Source: Chloroflexota bacterium
GTDB lineage: Bacteria; Chloroflexota; Anaerolineae; UBA1429
DNA: 64,000 nt
Direction: 5' to 3'
Assembly (NCBI GenBank): GCA_012729455.1
Contig: JAAYDC010000014.1
Span: forward strand, 164,692-228,691
Shown: positions 1 to 9,573 of the stretch, piece by piece
How positions within the stretch are numbered: the stretch's first letter is position 1
How the letters are laid out: every line of letters starts with the position of its first letter
Position numbers and translations under genes: made by a program
The notes under the pieces: model-generated
The model's input: only the letters and a program-made list of their open reading frames with translations
Told to the model about the DNA's origin: nothing
The model's database searches: none

Positions 1-1
1 T

Positions 2-1996
2 GTCGGCAAGCCCCTAGCCGACTATTGGGGCGAAACGGTGCTGGATATCACCCTGGAGGCCAACATGGCGCGCTGCCTGAGCGTGCTCGGTGTGGCACGT
101 GAGGTGGCCGCGCTGACGGGTAAGACCCTCAAACGTCCCGAGCAGGTCACTCCCCCGGCTGGTACGCCGATCGACGGTCATGTAGCGGTGCAAATCGCCG
201 ATCCCGATCTGTGCCTGCGTTACAGCGCCAGCCTGATCCGCAACGTCGAGATCCGCCCGTCGCCGGAGTGGATGCAGCGCCGCCTGGCTCTGGCTGGCAT
301 GCGCCCGATCAACAATGTGGTCGACATCACCAACTATGTGATGTTAGAGATCGGTCAACCGCTCCACGCCTTTGATTACCACCAGGTGCAGCCGCTGGCG
401 GGCGGTTCGGTGCCGACGATCGTGGTGCGGCGCGCCCACCCGGGCGAGACGATGACCACCCTAGATGGCAACCTGCGCCAGTTGAACGGCGACATGCTGC
501 TGATCACGGATGGCTCGGGGCCGGTGGCGATCGCCGGCGTGATGGGCGGCTTGGAGAGCGAGATCACCGCGCAAACCCACGACATCCTGCTTGAGGCAGC
601 AAACTTTCAATACATCAACAACCGCAAGACGGCGGGTGCGCTCAAGATCCCCAGCGAGGCTTCGTACCGCTTTGGGCGCGGGGTTGACCCGGAGCTGACC
701 CTGGTAGCACTCGAGCGCGCCATCAGTCTGCTCTACAGCTATGGCGGCGGTACGCCGGCGCAGGACTATGTGGACGTCTACCCCGGCCGCACACCCGACA
801 AGGTTATCGACTTTCGCGTAAGCGAAGTCAAACGCCTGTTGGGGCTCGACTTGAGCGCCGCAGAGGTCGCCGGTCTGTTGCGCTCGCTAGAGTTCAGCTG
901 CGAGGAACTGCCCGGCAACGTGCTGCGCGTTGGCGTGCCCAGCTACCGCTTGGATGTGACCATATCGGCTGACCTGGTGGAAGAGGTTGCCAGGCTGTAC
1001 GGCTATGACAACTTGCCAACCACACTGATCGACGACCAGATGCCCAGCCAGATCCCTTCACGCGACCTGGCGCTCGAGGAGCACCTGCGCGATGTGCTGG
1101 TAGGGGTGGGCTTGGCCGAGATCATCACTTATTCGATAACCAGCCTGGAGAGCGTGGCCAAACTCTCGCCCGAGGGCGCCCTGCCCGATCCGGCCGAATA
1201 TATCCGCCTAGTGAATCCGCTTAGCAGCGACCACGAGTATATGCGCCGTACGCTGATGAACACCTCGCTCGAGACCCTCGCCGCCAACCTGCGTTATCAG
1301 GAGCGCGCGGCCTTGTTCGAAATCGGGAACATCTATTTACGCACCGAGGCACAGCGCCTGCCCGATCAGCCGCGCCGCCTGAGCGTGGCACTGGCTGGCG
1401 CGCGTGCCGAACGCAGCTGGCTGGGCCAGAGCGACGCGATGGATTTTTACGACCTGAAAGGTGTGCTCGAGGTGCTCAACCAGCGTTTTGGCGTGAGCAC
1501 CGAGCTGGTGCGCAGCACCCACCCGAGCTTTCATCCCGGCAAAGCCGTCGACATCGTGCTGGATGGCGCGGTGATCGGCGTGATGGGCGAAGTGCATCCA
1601 ACGGTTGTATCCGCCTTTGAGATCGAGGCGCCGCACGTCGGTCTGCTGGAGCTCGACCTGGAGGCTTTTCTGGGTGCCGCGGGGAGCCTGATCAAGTTCA
1701 AGCCAATCTCGCGCATGCCGCGCATGAGCGAGGACCTGGCCCTGGTGGTAGCCGAGGATGTGCGCAGCGACGAGGTCGAGCGCACCATCCGCGAGGCGGG
1801 CGGTGCGCTGCTGGCCGATGTGGTGCTCTTTGACGTATATCGCAACGCCCAGCTAGGTGCCGGACGCAAGAGCCTGGCCTATAACCTGACTTACCAGGCG
1901 CCCGACCGCACCCTCACCACCGAGCAGAGCGCCAAACTGAGAGAACGCATCCTGCGCCAGGTAGCGCAGAGGCATCAGGCTGAGCTGCGCGCCTGA
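2..1996 (+). CDS. pheT: Phenylalanine--tRNA ligase beta subunit, 5'-truncated by window edge
   Basis: Open frame runs to the left edge (VGKPLADYWGETVLDITLEANMARCLSV...); B3/B4, B5 and C-terminal ferredoxin-fold anticodon-binding domain-like sequence. Confidence 0.96.
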   Translation, partial: VGKPLADYWGETVLDITLEANMARCLSVLGVAREVAALTGKTLKRPEQVTPPAGTPIDGHVAVQIADPDLCLRYSASLIRNVEIRPSPEWMQRRLALAGMRPINNVVDITNYVMLEIGQPLHAFDYHQVQPLAGGSVPTIVVRRAHPGETMTTLDGNLRQLNGDMLLITDGSGPVAIAGVMGGLESEITAQTHDILLEAANFQYINNRKTAGALKIPSEASYRFGRGVDPELTLVALERAISLLYSYGGGTPAQDYVDVYPGRTPDKVIDFRVSEVKRLLGLDLSAAEVAGLLRSLEFSCEELPGNVLRVGVPSYRLDVTISADLVEEVARLYGYDNLPTTLIDDQMPSQIPSRDLALEEHLRDVLVGVGLAEIITYSITSLESVAKLSPEGALPDPAEYIRLVNPLSSDHEYMRRTLMNTSLETLAANLRYQERAALFEIGNIYLRTEAQRLPDQPRRLSVALAGARAERSWLGQSDAMDFYDLKGVLEVLNQRFGVSTELVRSTHPSFHPGKAVDIVLDGAVIGVMGEVHPTVVSAFEIEAPHVGLLELDLEAFLGAAGSLIKFKPISRMPRMSEDLALVVAEDVRSDEVERTIREAGGALLADVVLFDVYRNAQLGAGRKSLAYNLTYQAPDRTLTTEQSAKLRERILRQVAQRHQAELRA

Positions 1997-2072
1997 CCAG
2001 TTTGCCCGGCGCGGGCGCGGACACGCCCAGGGCCGTCAGATCCGTGAGCAAGCGCTCGAGTAACATAAACAT

Positions 2073-2105
2073 CAGGGCGTTCAGGCCATCTGCCTGAGCG
2101 CCCTG
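2073..2105. other. 14-bp inverted repeat/hairpin after pheT (CAGGGCGTTCAGGC-CATCT-GCCTGAGCGCCCTG)
   Basis: Direct complementarity with one G-U pair; no U-tract. Confidence 0.6.
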
Positions 2106-2364
2106 TGCGTTGCTGGCAGATCATCGATAAAGAGCGTCTCTGCCTGAGCTACTAAAGCGGCCTGTTCGCTCCTCGTAAAGACCTCTGGCGATCATACCCG
2201 GCCCACAGACCTAATGCGCAATGCGGTGCCATTAAATACGCGGCTCTCGAGCTCGGTTTCGGTAACCCTCAACTCGGCGGCCAAACCCGCGCCGGGGCGT
2301 GCGGTCGGTGATGCGATGGAACACGCCTCCTCAGTCGTACAGGATTACACGGAAGACACTCGCG

Positions 2365-3576
2365 TTAATGCGCGCTTCGCCGGCCGCAGCAATGCTTGTA
2401 CTTGATACCCGATCCGCACGGGCACAGGTCGTTTCGTCCCGGCGTTGTTGCCGGCGCGGCGGCTGGTTGGCGGATCGCATCGACCATGGCTTGGAAGCCC
2501 GCCTTGCTGTGCGCCCAAAAGCGCTGGTAGGCGCGGCACAGATAGTGTTGGCCATCACGTACAAAGCGCGGGCAGCCCTGCTGGCAATACGGCATCCACT
2601 GGCAGGCCTGACATGCGGCGCGCGGCGCTGCCTTGACCTGACCAAAGCGCCCAAGTGCGGGGCTGGCAAAGGCTTCCTCCAGGCTCATGTCGGCCAGGTT
2701 GCCGATGCGCAGATCCTCGCGCACGAAAAAGTCGCACGGGTATAGGTCGCCGTTATATTCCACCACCACATAACTGCCGCAGCGCTGCTGGTAGCAGCAC
2801 ATCGGCGAGGGCTGCCCCAGGCAGGTAGCCAATGTGGCGTCGAAATCACGAATCGAGCTTTCGGGATTGCCGCGGTTGTACCAGCGGTCGAACAGCCGGC
2901 ACAGGAACTCGCCATACTCCTCCGCGGTCACCGAAAACTCAGCTGGTTCACCAGTGGTCGGGTCGAACTCGACACAGGGGATAAACTGCAGATACCTGAA
3001 CCCCAGCTCCAGCAGATAGTCATAAATCGCCTCAGGCTGCTGGGCGGTCTCATGGTTGACCACCGTCAGGATGTTGGTCTCGACCCCAAAGCGCCGCAAG
3101 AGCCGCAGCGAGCGCGTCACCAGCTCGTGGGTAGGGCGGCCGTTGAGGGTGCGGCGGTAGCGGTCATGCAACAGGGCGGGACCATCCAGACTGACGCCTA
3201 CCAGGAAGCGATACTCGCGTAAAAAGCGCGCCCAGTCGGCATCCAGCAGGATGGCATTGGTCTGTAGCCCGTTGCTGACCACCTGCCCGGCATGCCCATA
3301 GCGCTTTTGCAGCTCAACAGCCTGGCGAAAGAAATCCAGCCCCGCCAGAGTAGGTTCTCCGCCCTGCCAGCCAAAGGCGGCATACCGCGGGTCCAGCTGC
3401 ATGCCCTGACGGATGAGGTTCTCGAGCGTAACGAGATCCATGTGGCGGTGCTGCTCGTGCTGATACGGGTCGCTGGGGCGCTCGTGGTAAAAGCAATACT
3501 GGCAGTGCAGGTTGCACTCGCCCGAGACGGGCTTGATCAGCAGACTGCGCGCGGCGGTGGTAGAGAGGTCGGCCAT
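2365..3576 (-). CDS. Radical SAM/SPASM protein, anaerobic sulfatase maturase (anSME)-like, with C-terminal SEC-C zinc motif
   Basis: CNLHCQYCFYHE radical-SAM motif, SPASM-type cysteines (CQACQWMPYCQQGCP), C-terminal NDLCPCGSGIKYKHCCG. Confidence 0.88.
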   Translation of the reverse strand: MADLSTTAARSLLIKPVSGECNLHCQYCFYHERPSDPYQHEQHRHMDLVTLENLIRQGMQLDPRYAAFGWQGGEPTLAGLDFFRQAVELQKRYGHAGQVVSNGLQTNAILLDADWARFLREYRFLVGVSLDGPALLHDRYRRTLNGRPTHELVTRSLRLLRRFGVETNILTVVNHETAQQPEAIYDYLLELGFRYLQFIPCVEFDPTTGEPAEFSVTAEEYGEFLCRLFDRWYNRGNPESSIRDFDATLATCLGQPSPMCCYQQRCGSYVVVEYNGDLYPCDFFVREDLRIGNLADMSLEEAFASPALGRFGQVKAAPRAACQACQWMPYCQQGCPRFVRDGQHYLCRAYQRFWAHSKAGFQAMVDAIRQPAAAPATTPGRNDLCPCGSGIKYKHCCGRRSAH

Positions 3577-3622
3577 GCAACTATCTTAGTAACCTGAATC
3601 TGCCCGTCAAACAGGCCCATTG

Positions 3623-3650
3623 TTGACACCTCTTGGGGCTACATTATACT
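3623..3650 (+). promoter_or_regulatory. Sigma70-type promoter, TTGACA-16-TATACT
   Basis: Consensus hexamers upstream of the EamA gene. Confidence 0.55.
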
Positions 3651-3711
3651 CAGCCGACGCCTTGAACGCGCAGCTTTTCGCCCGCAAGGCGTTTGTTACG
3701 TCTCGTGCCAT

Positions 3712-5217
3712 ATGACGGCCATCGATCGCCGTGAGCATGTTTATATCGGAGTTTATGTGATTGTCACACACGGCACAGAGCCCGCCCTCAACAAAAAACG
3801 CCAGCTGCGTGCCGACCTGGCACTCTTTGTGCTGACGCTGATCTGGGGCTCGACCTTTGTCATGGTCAAAGAGGCGGTTGCCTCCTACCCGGTATTCCCC
3901 TTCTTGGCATTGCGCTTTGCCATGGCGACGGTGATCCTGCTGCTGATCGGCATGCGGCGCCTGCGCAGCCTGGGCTGGAAGCAGGTCGGGGCTGGTGTGC
4001 TGATCGGCCTGTTTTTATTCACTGGCTATGCCTTTCAGACCATCGGGCTGCAATACACCACCGCCTCCAAAGCCGGGTTTATTACCGGTCTTTCGGTAGT
4101 GCTGGTGCCGACACTGGCGGTCATCTTTATGCGTCACCGCCTGAAGCTGATGGCGGGCGTGGGAGTCTTGCTGGCTACCGGCGGGTTAGCCGCCCTGACA
4201 CTGGATAGCCAACTGCAGATCAACCGCGGTGACCTGATCGTGCTGGGGTGCGCCCTGGCGTATGCGTTGCACATCCTCTCGATCAGTATCTTTGCACCGC
4301 GCACCGATCCGTTGGCTCTCTCGATCGTGCAGCTGGCCACTGTCACCGTAGCAGCCACGGCAGCATCATTCATCACCAAGACCGGCATCCCGCCAGCCAA
4401 TCAGCAGGTGTGGTTTGCAGCCGCCTTTACCGGCGTGCTGGCGACCGCGCTGGCGTTTGCGGTACAGACGGCCGCGCAGCGTTATACCTCTGCTACCCAC
4501 ACCGCCCTGATTCTTGTGTTCGAGCCTGTTTTTGCCGCCATTTTCGGCGTGCTGCTGGCGGGTGACGAATTCACCAACCGCATCCTGGCAGGCGGCCTGC
4601 TGATCGTCAGCGGGATGGTCGTCAGCGAGATCGACTGGGACGAAACCACCGCGCAGGTGATCTCGCGTTTTCTCGCGCCTACCTATGTGAGCGTGCCGGT
4701 GATACTGCTGACGGCAATGCTCTCTGCCAGAAGCTGGTGGGAAGGCCTGCTATGGGGACTGGGTATCCTCCTGGTAGCGCTGCCATTGCCCCTCTACCTA
4801 GTGCGGCGCGAACTCAAGCGCGGGGGCATCGGCGACTGGTTCATGCGAAACCGCTGCGACCGGCTCAAGCCGATCCCGATCCTGGCGGTGCTCTTTGCCG
4901 TGCTGGTACCGCTGGGGCTGCTGGTGGCGCTCGACGGGCCGCGTCTCCTGTTGATAACTATGGCGGGCGCGGCAGCGCTTTCACTCGTCAACCTGCTCAT
5001 CACTACGCGCTGGAAGATCAGCCAGCATGTCAGCGTGATCTCCTACGCCCTCGGCATCGTGGTGGGCATGCTGGGCTGGGGCCTGGCGCCGCTTTTGATC
5101 CTGATCCCGATCGTAGCTTGGTCGCGCGTCAAGCTGGACGCCCACACCCGCTCACAGACCATTGCCGGCGGCATTGTCGGGTTAACGGTCGCCGCGCTCT
5201 TTCTGCTGCTCTTCTAG
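3712..5217 (+). CDS. EamA/DMT family transporter with C-terminal PAP2-like membrane domain
   Basis: LTLIWGSTFVMVKEA and second EamA repeat; C-terminal KISQH...SRVKLDAHTRSQ membrane region. Exact start uncertain. Confidence 0.8.
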   Translation: MTAIDRREHVYIGVYVIVTHGTEPALNKKRQLRADLALFVLTLIWGSTFVMVKEAVASYPVFPFLALRFAMATVILLLIGMRRLRSLGWKQVGAGVLIGLFLFTGYAFQTIGLQYTTASKAGFITGLSVVLVPTLAVIFMRHRLKLMAGVGVLLATGGLAALTLDSQLQINRGDLIVLGCALAYALHILSISIFAPRTDPLALSIVQLATVTVAATAASFITKTGIPPANQQVWFAAAFTGVLATALAFAVQTAAQRYTSATHTALILVFEPVFAAIFGVLLAGDEFTNRILAGGLLIVSGMVVSEIDWDETTAQVISRFLAPTYVSVPVILLTAMLSARSWWEGLLWGLGILLVALPLPLYLVRRELKRGGIGDWFMRNRCDRLKPIPILAVLFAVLVPLGLLVALDGPRLLLITMAGAAALSLVNLLITTRWKISQHVSVISYALGIVVGMLGWGLAPLLILIPIVAWSRVKLDAHTRSQTIAGGIVGLTVAALFLLLF

Positions 5218-5287
5218 ACATGCCCCAACGATTGCGTCCTGTGCCAAGCCAAATATAATAACCATACAAGTGTAAAGGAGTGCCCCC

Positions 5288-6949
5288 ATGCGAGCAATAC
5301 GCCCCTGGGTTTCGTTGTTGCTGGTAGTCGTGATGGTGATATGCCTGCCACCTGCCAGTTTGGATGCCGCCACCGCTACCCCCCGCCCTACCCGTACTAT
5401 CCAAGCCACCACCACACAGGCGCCCACCGACACGCCAAAGGCTGAGGACAGTGTAACGCCGACCGTTGAGGCGACTACCAGCCCAACGCCAGAGAACGAG
5501 CAAGAAAACACTGCCGACTCGGAAGGCACCGTTACCGCCACCCCCAAAGCGGAGGGCACCGTCACTGCGACGTCTACGCCCGCTGATAAGCCCGTACAAG
5601 AGATCACCAGCACGACGGGGCTCGAGCTGACCGTTTACAACCAGAATCTGGCACTCGTCAAAGACACACGCCCCTTTGAACTCAAGGATGGGCTCAACGA
5701 ACTCCGCTTTGACGACGTCGCCGCCCTGATCGACCCCACCAGCGTTCAGGTAACCAGCCTGAGCGTCCCGACCGAGACGAGAGTACTCGAGCAGAACTTT
5801 GAATATGACCTGGTAGATACCTTCAAGCTGGTTTCCAAATATATCGACAAAGAAATCAGTGTGCGCACCTCCCATGGTGAGATCTATACCGGCACGCTGC
5901 TCTCGGGCAACGGCGACGTCATCCTGCAGCTGCAGGATGGCATCAAAATCATCAAAGAGAGCCAGATCCTGGAATATACCTTCCCGAAGCTGCCCACGGG
6001 ATTGATCACCCGCCCCAGCCTTAACTGGTTGGTGACCACGACTGCCCCTGGCCCGCAGGACCTGCGCCTGACGTATCTGACGGGCGGGCTCTCGTGGCGC
6101 GCCAGTTATGTACTCCTGCTCGCTCCGAGGGGCGACCAGGTCGACCTCAACGGCTGGATCACGCTGCAAAACGACTCCGGCACCTCCTACCAGGATGCCA
6201 GGCTCAAGCTGGTAGCTGGCGATGTCAATCTGGTGCAGCAGCTGGCACCCGTGCCGGCCCGTGCTGCCATGGAATATGCTGCTGAAGAAAAAGAAGGCGT
6301 AGCCTCACGTTCGTTTTTCGAGTATCACCTCTACGAGATACAGCGTCCTGTAACCGTGCGCGAGAGCGAGATCAAGCAGGTCGAGTTTATCGCCGCACCG
6401 TCGGTGGCCACCGAAAAGGTGTTTGTCTACGAAGCCACCCCGCGCTATTACAGCGATGGCCTATATATCGATGCCGGCGACTATACCAACCCGGATACCA
6501 AGGTGCAGGTCAGGCTGCAGTTCAGCAACACCATCACCAATGGCTTGGGAATGCCCCTGCCGATGGGAATCGTGCGCGTCTACCAGCAGGATAGCGACGG
6601 CAGCGCCGAGTTTGTCGGCGAGGATGCCATCGAGCACACCCCCAAAGACGAAGCCCTGTCGCTTTACCTTGGCAACGCCTTTGACCTGGTGGCCGAGCGT
6701 AAGCAGGTCGAGTATCGCCAGCTATCAGAGCGCAGCGCCGAAGAAAGCTGGGAAATGACCCTGCGCAACCACAAGACCGAAGCTGTCGTGGTGCAGGTGA
6801 TTGAGGACCTCTTCCGCGCCGAGGATGCCGAGGTGCGCGAGAGCAGTCTGGAATACACCGAACTGGGAAACAACCGCATCCGTTTTGATGTACCGATCAA
6901 GCCGGATGAGGAGGTCAAGCTCACCTATACGGTGTTGTACCGCTGGTAA
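5288..6949 (+). CDS. Secreted DUF4139 domain protein with Thr/Pro-rich N-terminal linker
   Basis: Signal peptide, TPT-rich linker, LELTVYNQNLALVKDTRPFELKDGLNELRF (DUF4139-like). Confidence 0.75.
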   Translation: MRAIRPWVSLLLVVVMVICLPPASLDAATATPRPTRTIQATTTQAPTDTPKAEDSVTPTVEATTSPTPENEQENTADSEGTVTATPKAEGTVTATSTPADKPVQEITSTTGLELTVYNQNLALVKDTRPFELKDGLNELRFDDVAALIDPTSVQVTSLSVPTETRVLEQNFEYDLVDTFKLVSKYIDKEISVRTSHGEIYTGTLLSGNGDVILQLQDGIKIIKESQILEYTFPKLPTGLITRPSLNWLVTTTAPGPQDLRLTYLTGGLSWRASYVLLLAPRGDQVDLNGWITLQNDSGTSYQDARLKLVAGDVNLVQQLAPVPARAAMEYAAEEKEGVASRSFFEYHLYEIQRPVTVRESEIKQVEFIAAPSVATEKVFVYEATPRYYSDGLYIDAGDYTNPDTKVQVRLQFSNTITNGLGMPLPMGIVRVYQQDSDGSAEFVGEDAIEHTPKDEALSLYLGNAFDLVAERKQVEYRQLSERSAEESWEMTLRNHKTEAVVVQVIEDLFRAEDAEVRESSLEYTELGNNRIRFDVPIKPDEEVKLTYTVLYRW

Positions 6950-6958
6950 GCACGGTGC

Positions 6959-6987
6959 TTGACAGTTCCCAATGCCGGCAATATGAT
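6959..6987 (+). promoter_or_regulatory. Sigma70-type promoter TTGACA-17-TATGAT for the sulfatase-fold gene
   Basis: Near-consensus hexamers with 17-nt spacer; implies translation starts downstream at 7040. Confidence 0.6.
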
Positions 6988-7039
6988 GGGCGTAAGGTTA
7001 GAGCGCTATCCAATATTATGCCCAATGAAAGGAGCACCT

Positions 7040-8443
7040 ATGACCTGTTGCGGCGATGTCAAGAAACCAAATATTATCTTTTTCGGGATCGATTCCTTAC
7101 GGGCTGACCACATGAGCTGCTATGGTTACCCGCTGCTGACGACCCCACACATGGATCAGTTGGCAGAAGAAGGCACCGTCTTTGAGAAGAACTTTAGCCC
7201 GCACATCCCCACCACCAGCGGTTATGCCTCGATGTTTACCGGCCGCGATGTGTTCGGCACTCAGGTCGTGGCGCTGCGTCACCAGGGCGCCATGCGCCCC
7301 GAAGCGCGCACCCTGGCAGAGATCTGCCGCGATAACGGCTACACTACCACCAACGTGGGCTTTCGCGGTAACCCCGCCTCGCGCGGCTTTGATACCGTGA
7401 TCGACTTTCAGGGTTGGGGCAGCTGGAACGAAGGGCGTAGCCCCAAGGCGCAGAACCTCAACGACGTGGCGATCCCTGAGCTCGAGCGCCTGGCCGCGCA
7501 GGACAAGCCCTTCCTGCTCTTCCTGCGCCACATGGATCCGCACGCCCCCTACCTGCCGCCAGCACCCTACGAGCGTGCCTTTTACCATGGCAACGAGTCC
7601 GACCCGAACAACCGCTCGATGGATCCCGTCATGGCGTTCAAGCCCTTCCGCGACTTTTTCGCCAGCTGGATGCCGCCCGGGATCTCGGACAAGGACTATG
7701 TGATCGCCCAGTATGACGGCGCGATCGCCTACATGGATGCCTGCATCCGCACCATTTTCAACGCCCTCGAAGAACTCGACATCATGGATGATTCGATCGT
7801 GATCATCAACTCGGATCACGGCGAGACGCTCTATGACCACGACTGCTTTTTCGATCATCATGGCCTCTACGACACCACCCTGCACGTGCCCCTGATCATC
7901 CGCTATCCGGGGCTGGTGCCGGCCGGCCAGCGCGTCTCGGGCTACTCGTTCCACAAGGACCTGCTGCCGACGATTATCGAGCTGGCGGATCTCGACGCTG
8001 GCGACTATCAGATGGATGGCCGCAGCCTGGTGCCGATGATGTATGAAGAAGAGCCCTCTCACGAGGCCGAGTTCTACATCACCGAGTGCACCTGGATGCG
8101 CAAGCATGGCTGGCGCACGCCGCAGTGGAAGCTGATCCGCGCTCTCGAACCGGACTTTCACTTTAAACCGGCCGTCGAGCTGTATAACCTGATCGAGGAT
8201 CCTGAGGAAAACAACAACCTGGCCGAAGCCGAGCCCGAGATGGTCAAAGCTCTCTCAGAGCGCATGGATGCCTTTATCGCCAAGCGCGAGGCTGAAACCG
8301 GGTTCACCAACCCGATCCTTACCCAGGGCGACTGGCACGGCCACGAGGGCGTGGGGCCCTTCAAGACCAGCCAGCAGGCGTATGACACGATGCACATCGG
8401 CGACCCGGCACAGGCTGCGAAACTGCAAGCCGAATCTCGTTAA
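7040..8443 (+). CDS. Sulfatase-fold (alkaline phosphatase superfamily) hydrolase, Thr-type active site
   Basis: NIIFFGIDSLRADHMSCYGY; IPTTSGYASMFTGR; NSDHGETLYDH. ATG 7040 preceded by AAAGGAG. Confidence 0.9.
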   Translation: MTCCGDVKKPNIIFFGIDSLRADHMSCYGYPLLTTPHMDQLAEEGTVFEKNFSPHIPTTSGYASMFTGRDVFGTQVVALRHQGAMRPEARTLAEICRDNGYTTTNVGFRGNPASRGFDTVIDFQGWGSWNEGRSPKAQNLNDVAIPELERLAAQDKPFLLFLRHMDPHAPYLPPAPYERAFYHGNESDPNNRSMDPVMAFKPFRDFFASWMPPGISDKDYVIAQYDGAIAYMDACIRTIFNALEELDIMDDSIVIINSDHGETLYDHDCFFDHHGLYDTTLHVPLIIRYPGLVPAGQRVSGYSFHKDLLPTIIELADLDAGDYQMDGRSLVPMMYEEEPSHEAEFYITECTWMRKHGWRTPQWKLIRALEPDFHFKPAVELYNLIEDPEENNNLAEAEPEMVKALSERMDAFIAKREAETGFTNPILTQGDWHGHEGVGPFKTSQQAYDTMHIGDPAQAAKLQAESR

Positions 8444-8463
8444 GATACAAGGAGCAAACCAGT

Positions 8464-9459
8464 ATGACACTGCAAGTCGCGATTGTTGGAATGGGGAATA
8501 TCGGCAACGTCCATGCCGGCGTTTATTCCAAGCTACCAGATGTCAAGATCGTAGCGGTCTGCGACATCATCAAAGAGAAAGCTGACCGCGCCTCGGCCAC
8601 CTATGGAGCACCGGCGTTCTACTCGGTGCAGGATATGGTCAAGAGCGGCATCCAGATCGACGCCGCCAGCATGACCACCGCGGGTGTTGAGAACGGCGGC
8701 GACCACTATGTCGCCACCATGGAGCTCTTGAGCGCCGGCATCCCGACTTTGGGCGAAAAACCGATCTCGAACAACCTGGCTTATGCCCGCGAGATGGTCG
8801 CTCTGGCCAAGGAAAAGAACCTGCGTTACGGCATCAACCTGAACCACCGCTTTACGCCGGCCGCCAAGCTGGCCAAGCAGTGGGTCACCGACGGCCGCCT
8901 GGGCGAGCTCAACATGATCAAGATGACCATGTGGATCAACAACCCCAACGAGTCATCGCCCTGGTTCCACATCCGTGCGCTGCATCCGCACTCGCTGGAT
9001 GTGATGCGCTACTTTGCCGGAGATGTCGCCAAGGTGCAGGCCTTTTTCAAAAAGGGCAAGGGCCGGGTATGCTGGTCGAACGTGCAGGTCAACATGCAGT
9101 TCGAAAACGGTATGATCGGCAACCTGACGGGCAGCTATGACGCCGGCGGGAGCTTTGGGCTTGAGAACCTGGATGTGATCGGCTCGGAAGGCCGCTTTGT
9201 TCTCCAAGACGCTTGCGAGCACCTCACCTTTTACCCGCGTCGCTCCCGCGAGACGGAGACCTTTGACTATGTGGGCGGCATGATGGGCTTTAGCGAGACG
9301 TTTACCTCGCGCATCACCCGCTGGGTCGAACAGAACATCGCCAAGGTAGATCCTGACGAGATCGACGCCAAGGGCGAAGACGCACTAAAGGTGCAGACGA
9401 TCATCGAGGCGATCATTGAATCCTGGGAAACTGGCCAGGTCATCGATATCAAGTACTAG
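8464..9459 (+). CDS. Gfo/Idh/MocA family oxidoreductase (copy 1)
   Basis: VAIVGMGNIGNVHAG Rossmann motif, GEKPIS, ALHPHSLDVMRYF. Confidence 0.93.
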   Translation: MTLQVAIVGMGNIGNVHAGVYSKLPDVKIVAVCDIIKEKADRASATYGAPAFYSVQDMVKSGIQIDAASMTTAGVENGGDHYVATMELLSAGIPTLGEKPISNNLAYAREMVALAKEKNLRYGINLNHRFTPAAKLAKQWVTDGRLGELNMIKMTMWINNPNESSPWFHIRALHPHSLDVMRYFAGDVAKVQAFFKKGKGRVCWSNVQVNMQFENGMIGNLTGSYDAGGSFGLENLDVIGSEGRFVLQDACEHLTFYPRRSRETETFDYVGGMMGFSETFTSRITRWVEQNIAKVDPDEIDAKGEDALKVQTIIEAIIESWETGQVIDIKY

Positions 9460-9482
9460 CTCGGTAACTACTATGGTAACCC

Positions 9483-9514
9483 ACCATCTCGGTCGCACAT
9501 CCGCCCGAGATGGT
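9483..9514. other. 10-bp inverted repeat ACCATCTCGG/CCGAGATGGT, 12-nt loop
   Basis: Direct complementarity between tandem oxidoreductase genes. Confidence 0.6.
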
Positions 9515-9518
9515 ATCT

Positions 9519-9546
9519 TGCCGGCACCGCTCAGCGTGCGCCGGCA
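9519..9546. other. 7-bp inverted repeat TGCCGGC/GCCGGCA
   Basis: Direct complementarity, immediately after the previous inverted repeat. Confidence 0.5.
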
Positions 9547-9573
9547 GGTAATATCGCATAAAGGCAGGATAGC

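Noticed and set aside
2214-2405. 63-aa ORF between pheT and the radical SAM gene
   Set aside because: Short, no RBS or motif, overlaps the 3' end of the radical SAM gene.
5129-6169. 346-aa minus-strand ORF
   Set aside because: Antisense to well-supported EamA and DUF4139 genes; composition is typical of a high-GC shadow ORF.
6959-7039. Upstream start for the sulfatase-fold protein
   Set aside because: This stretch contains a consensus promoter; ATG 7040 has an RBS.
7097-8161. 354-aa minus-strand ORF
   Set aside because: Antisense shadow of the sulfatase-fold gene, no recognisable motifs.
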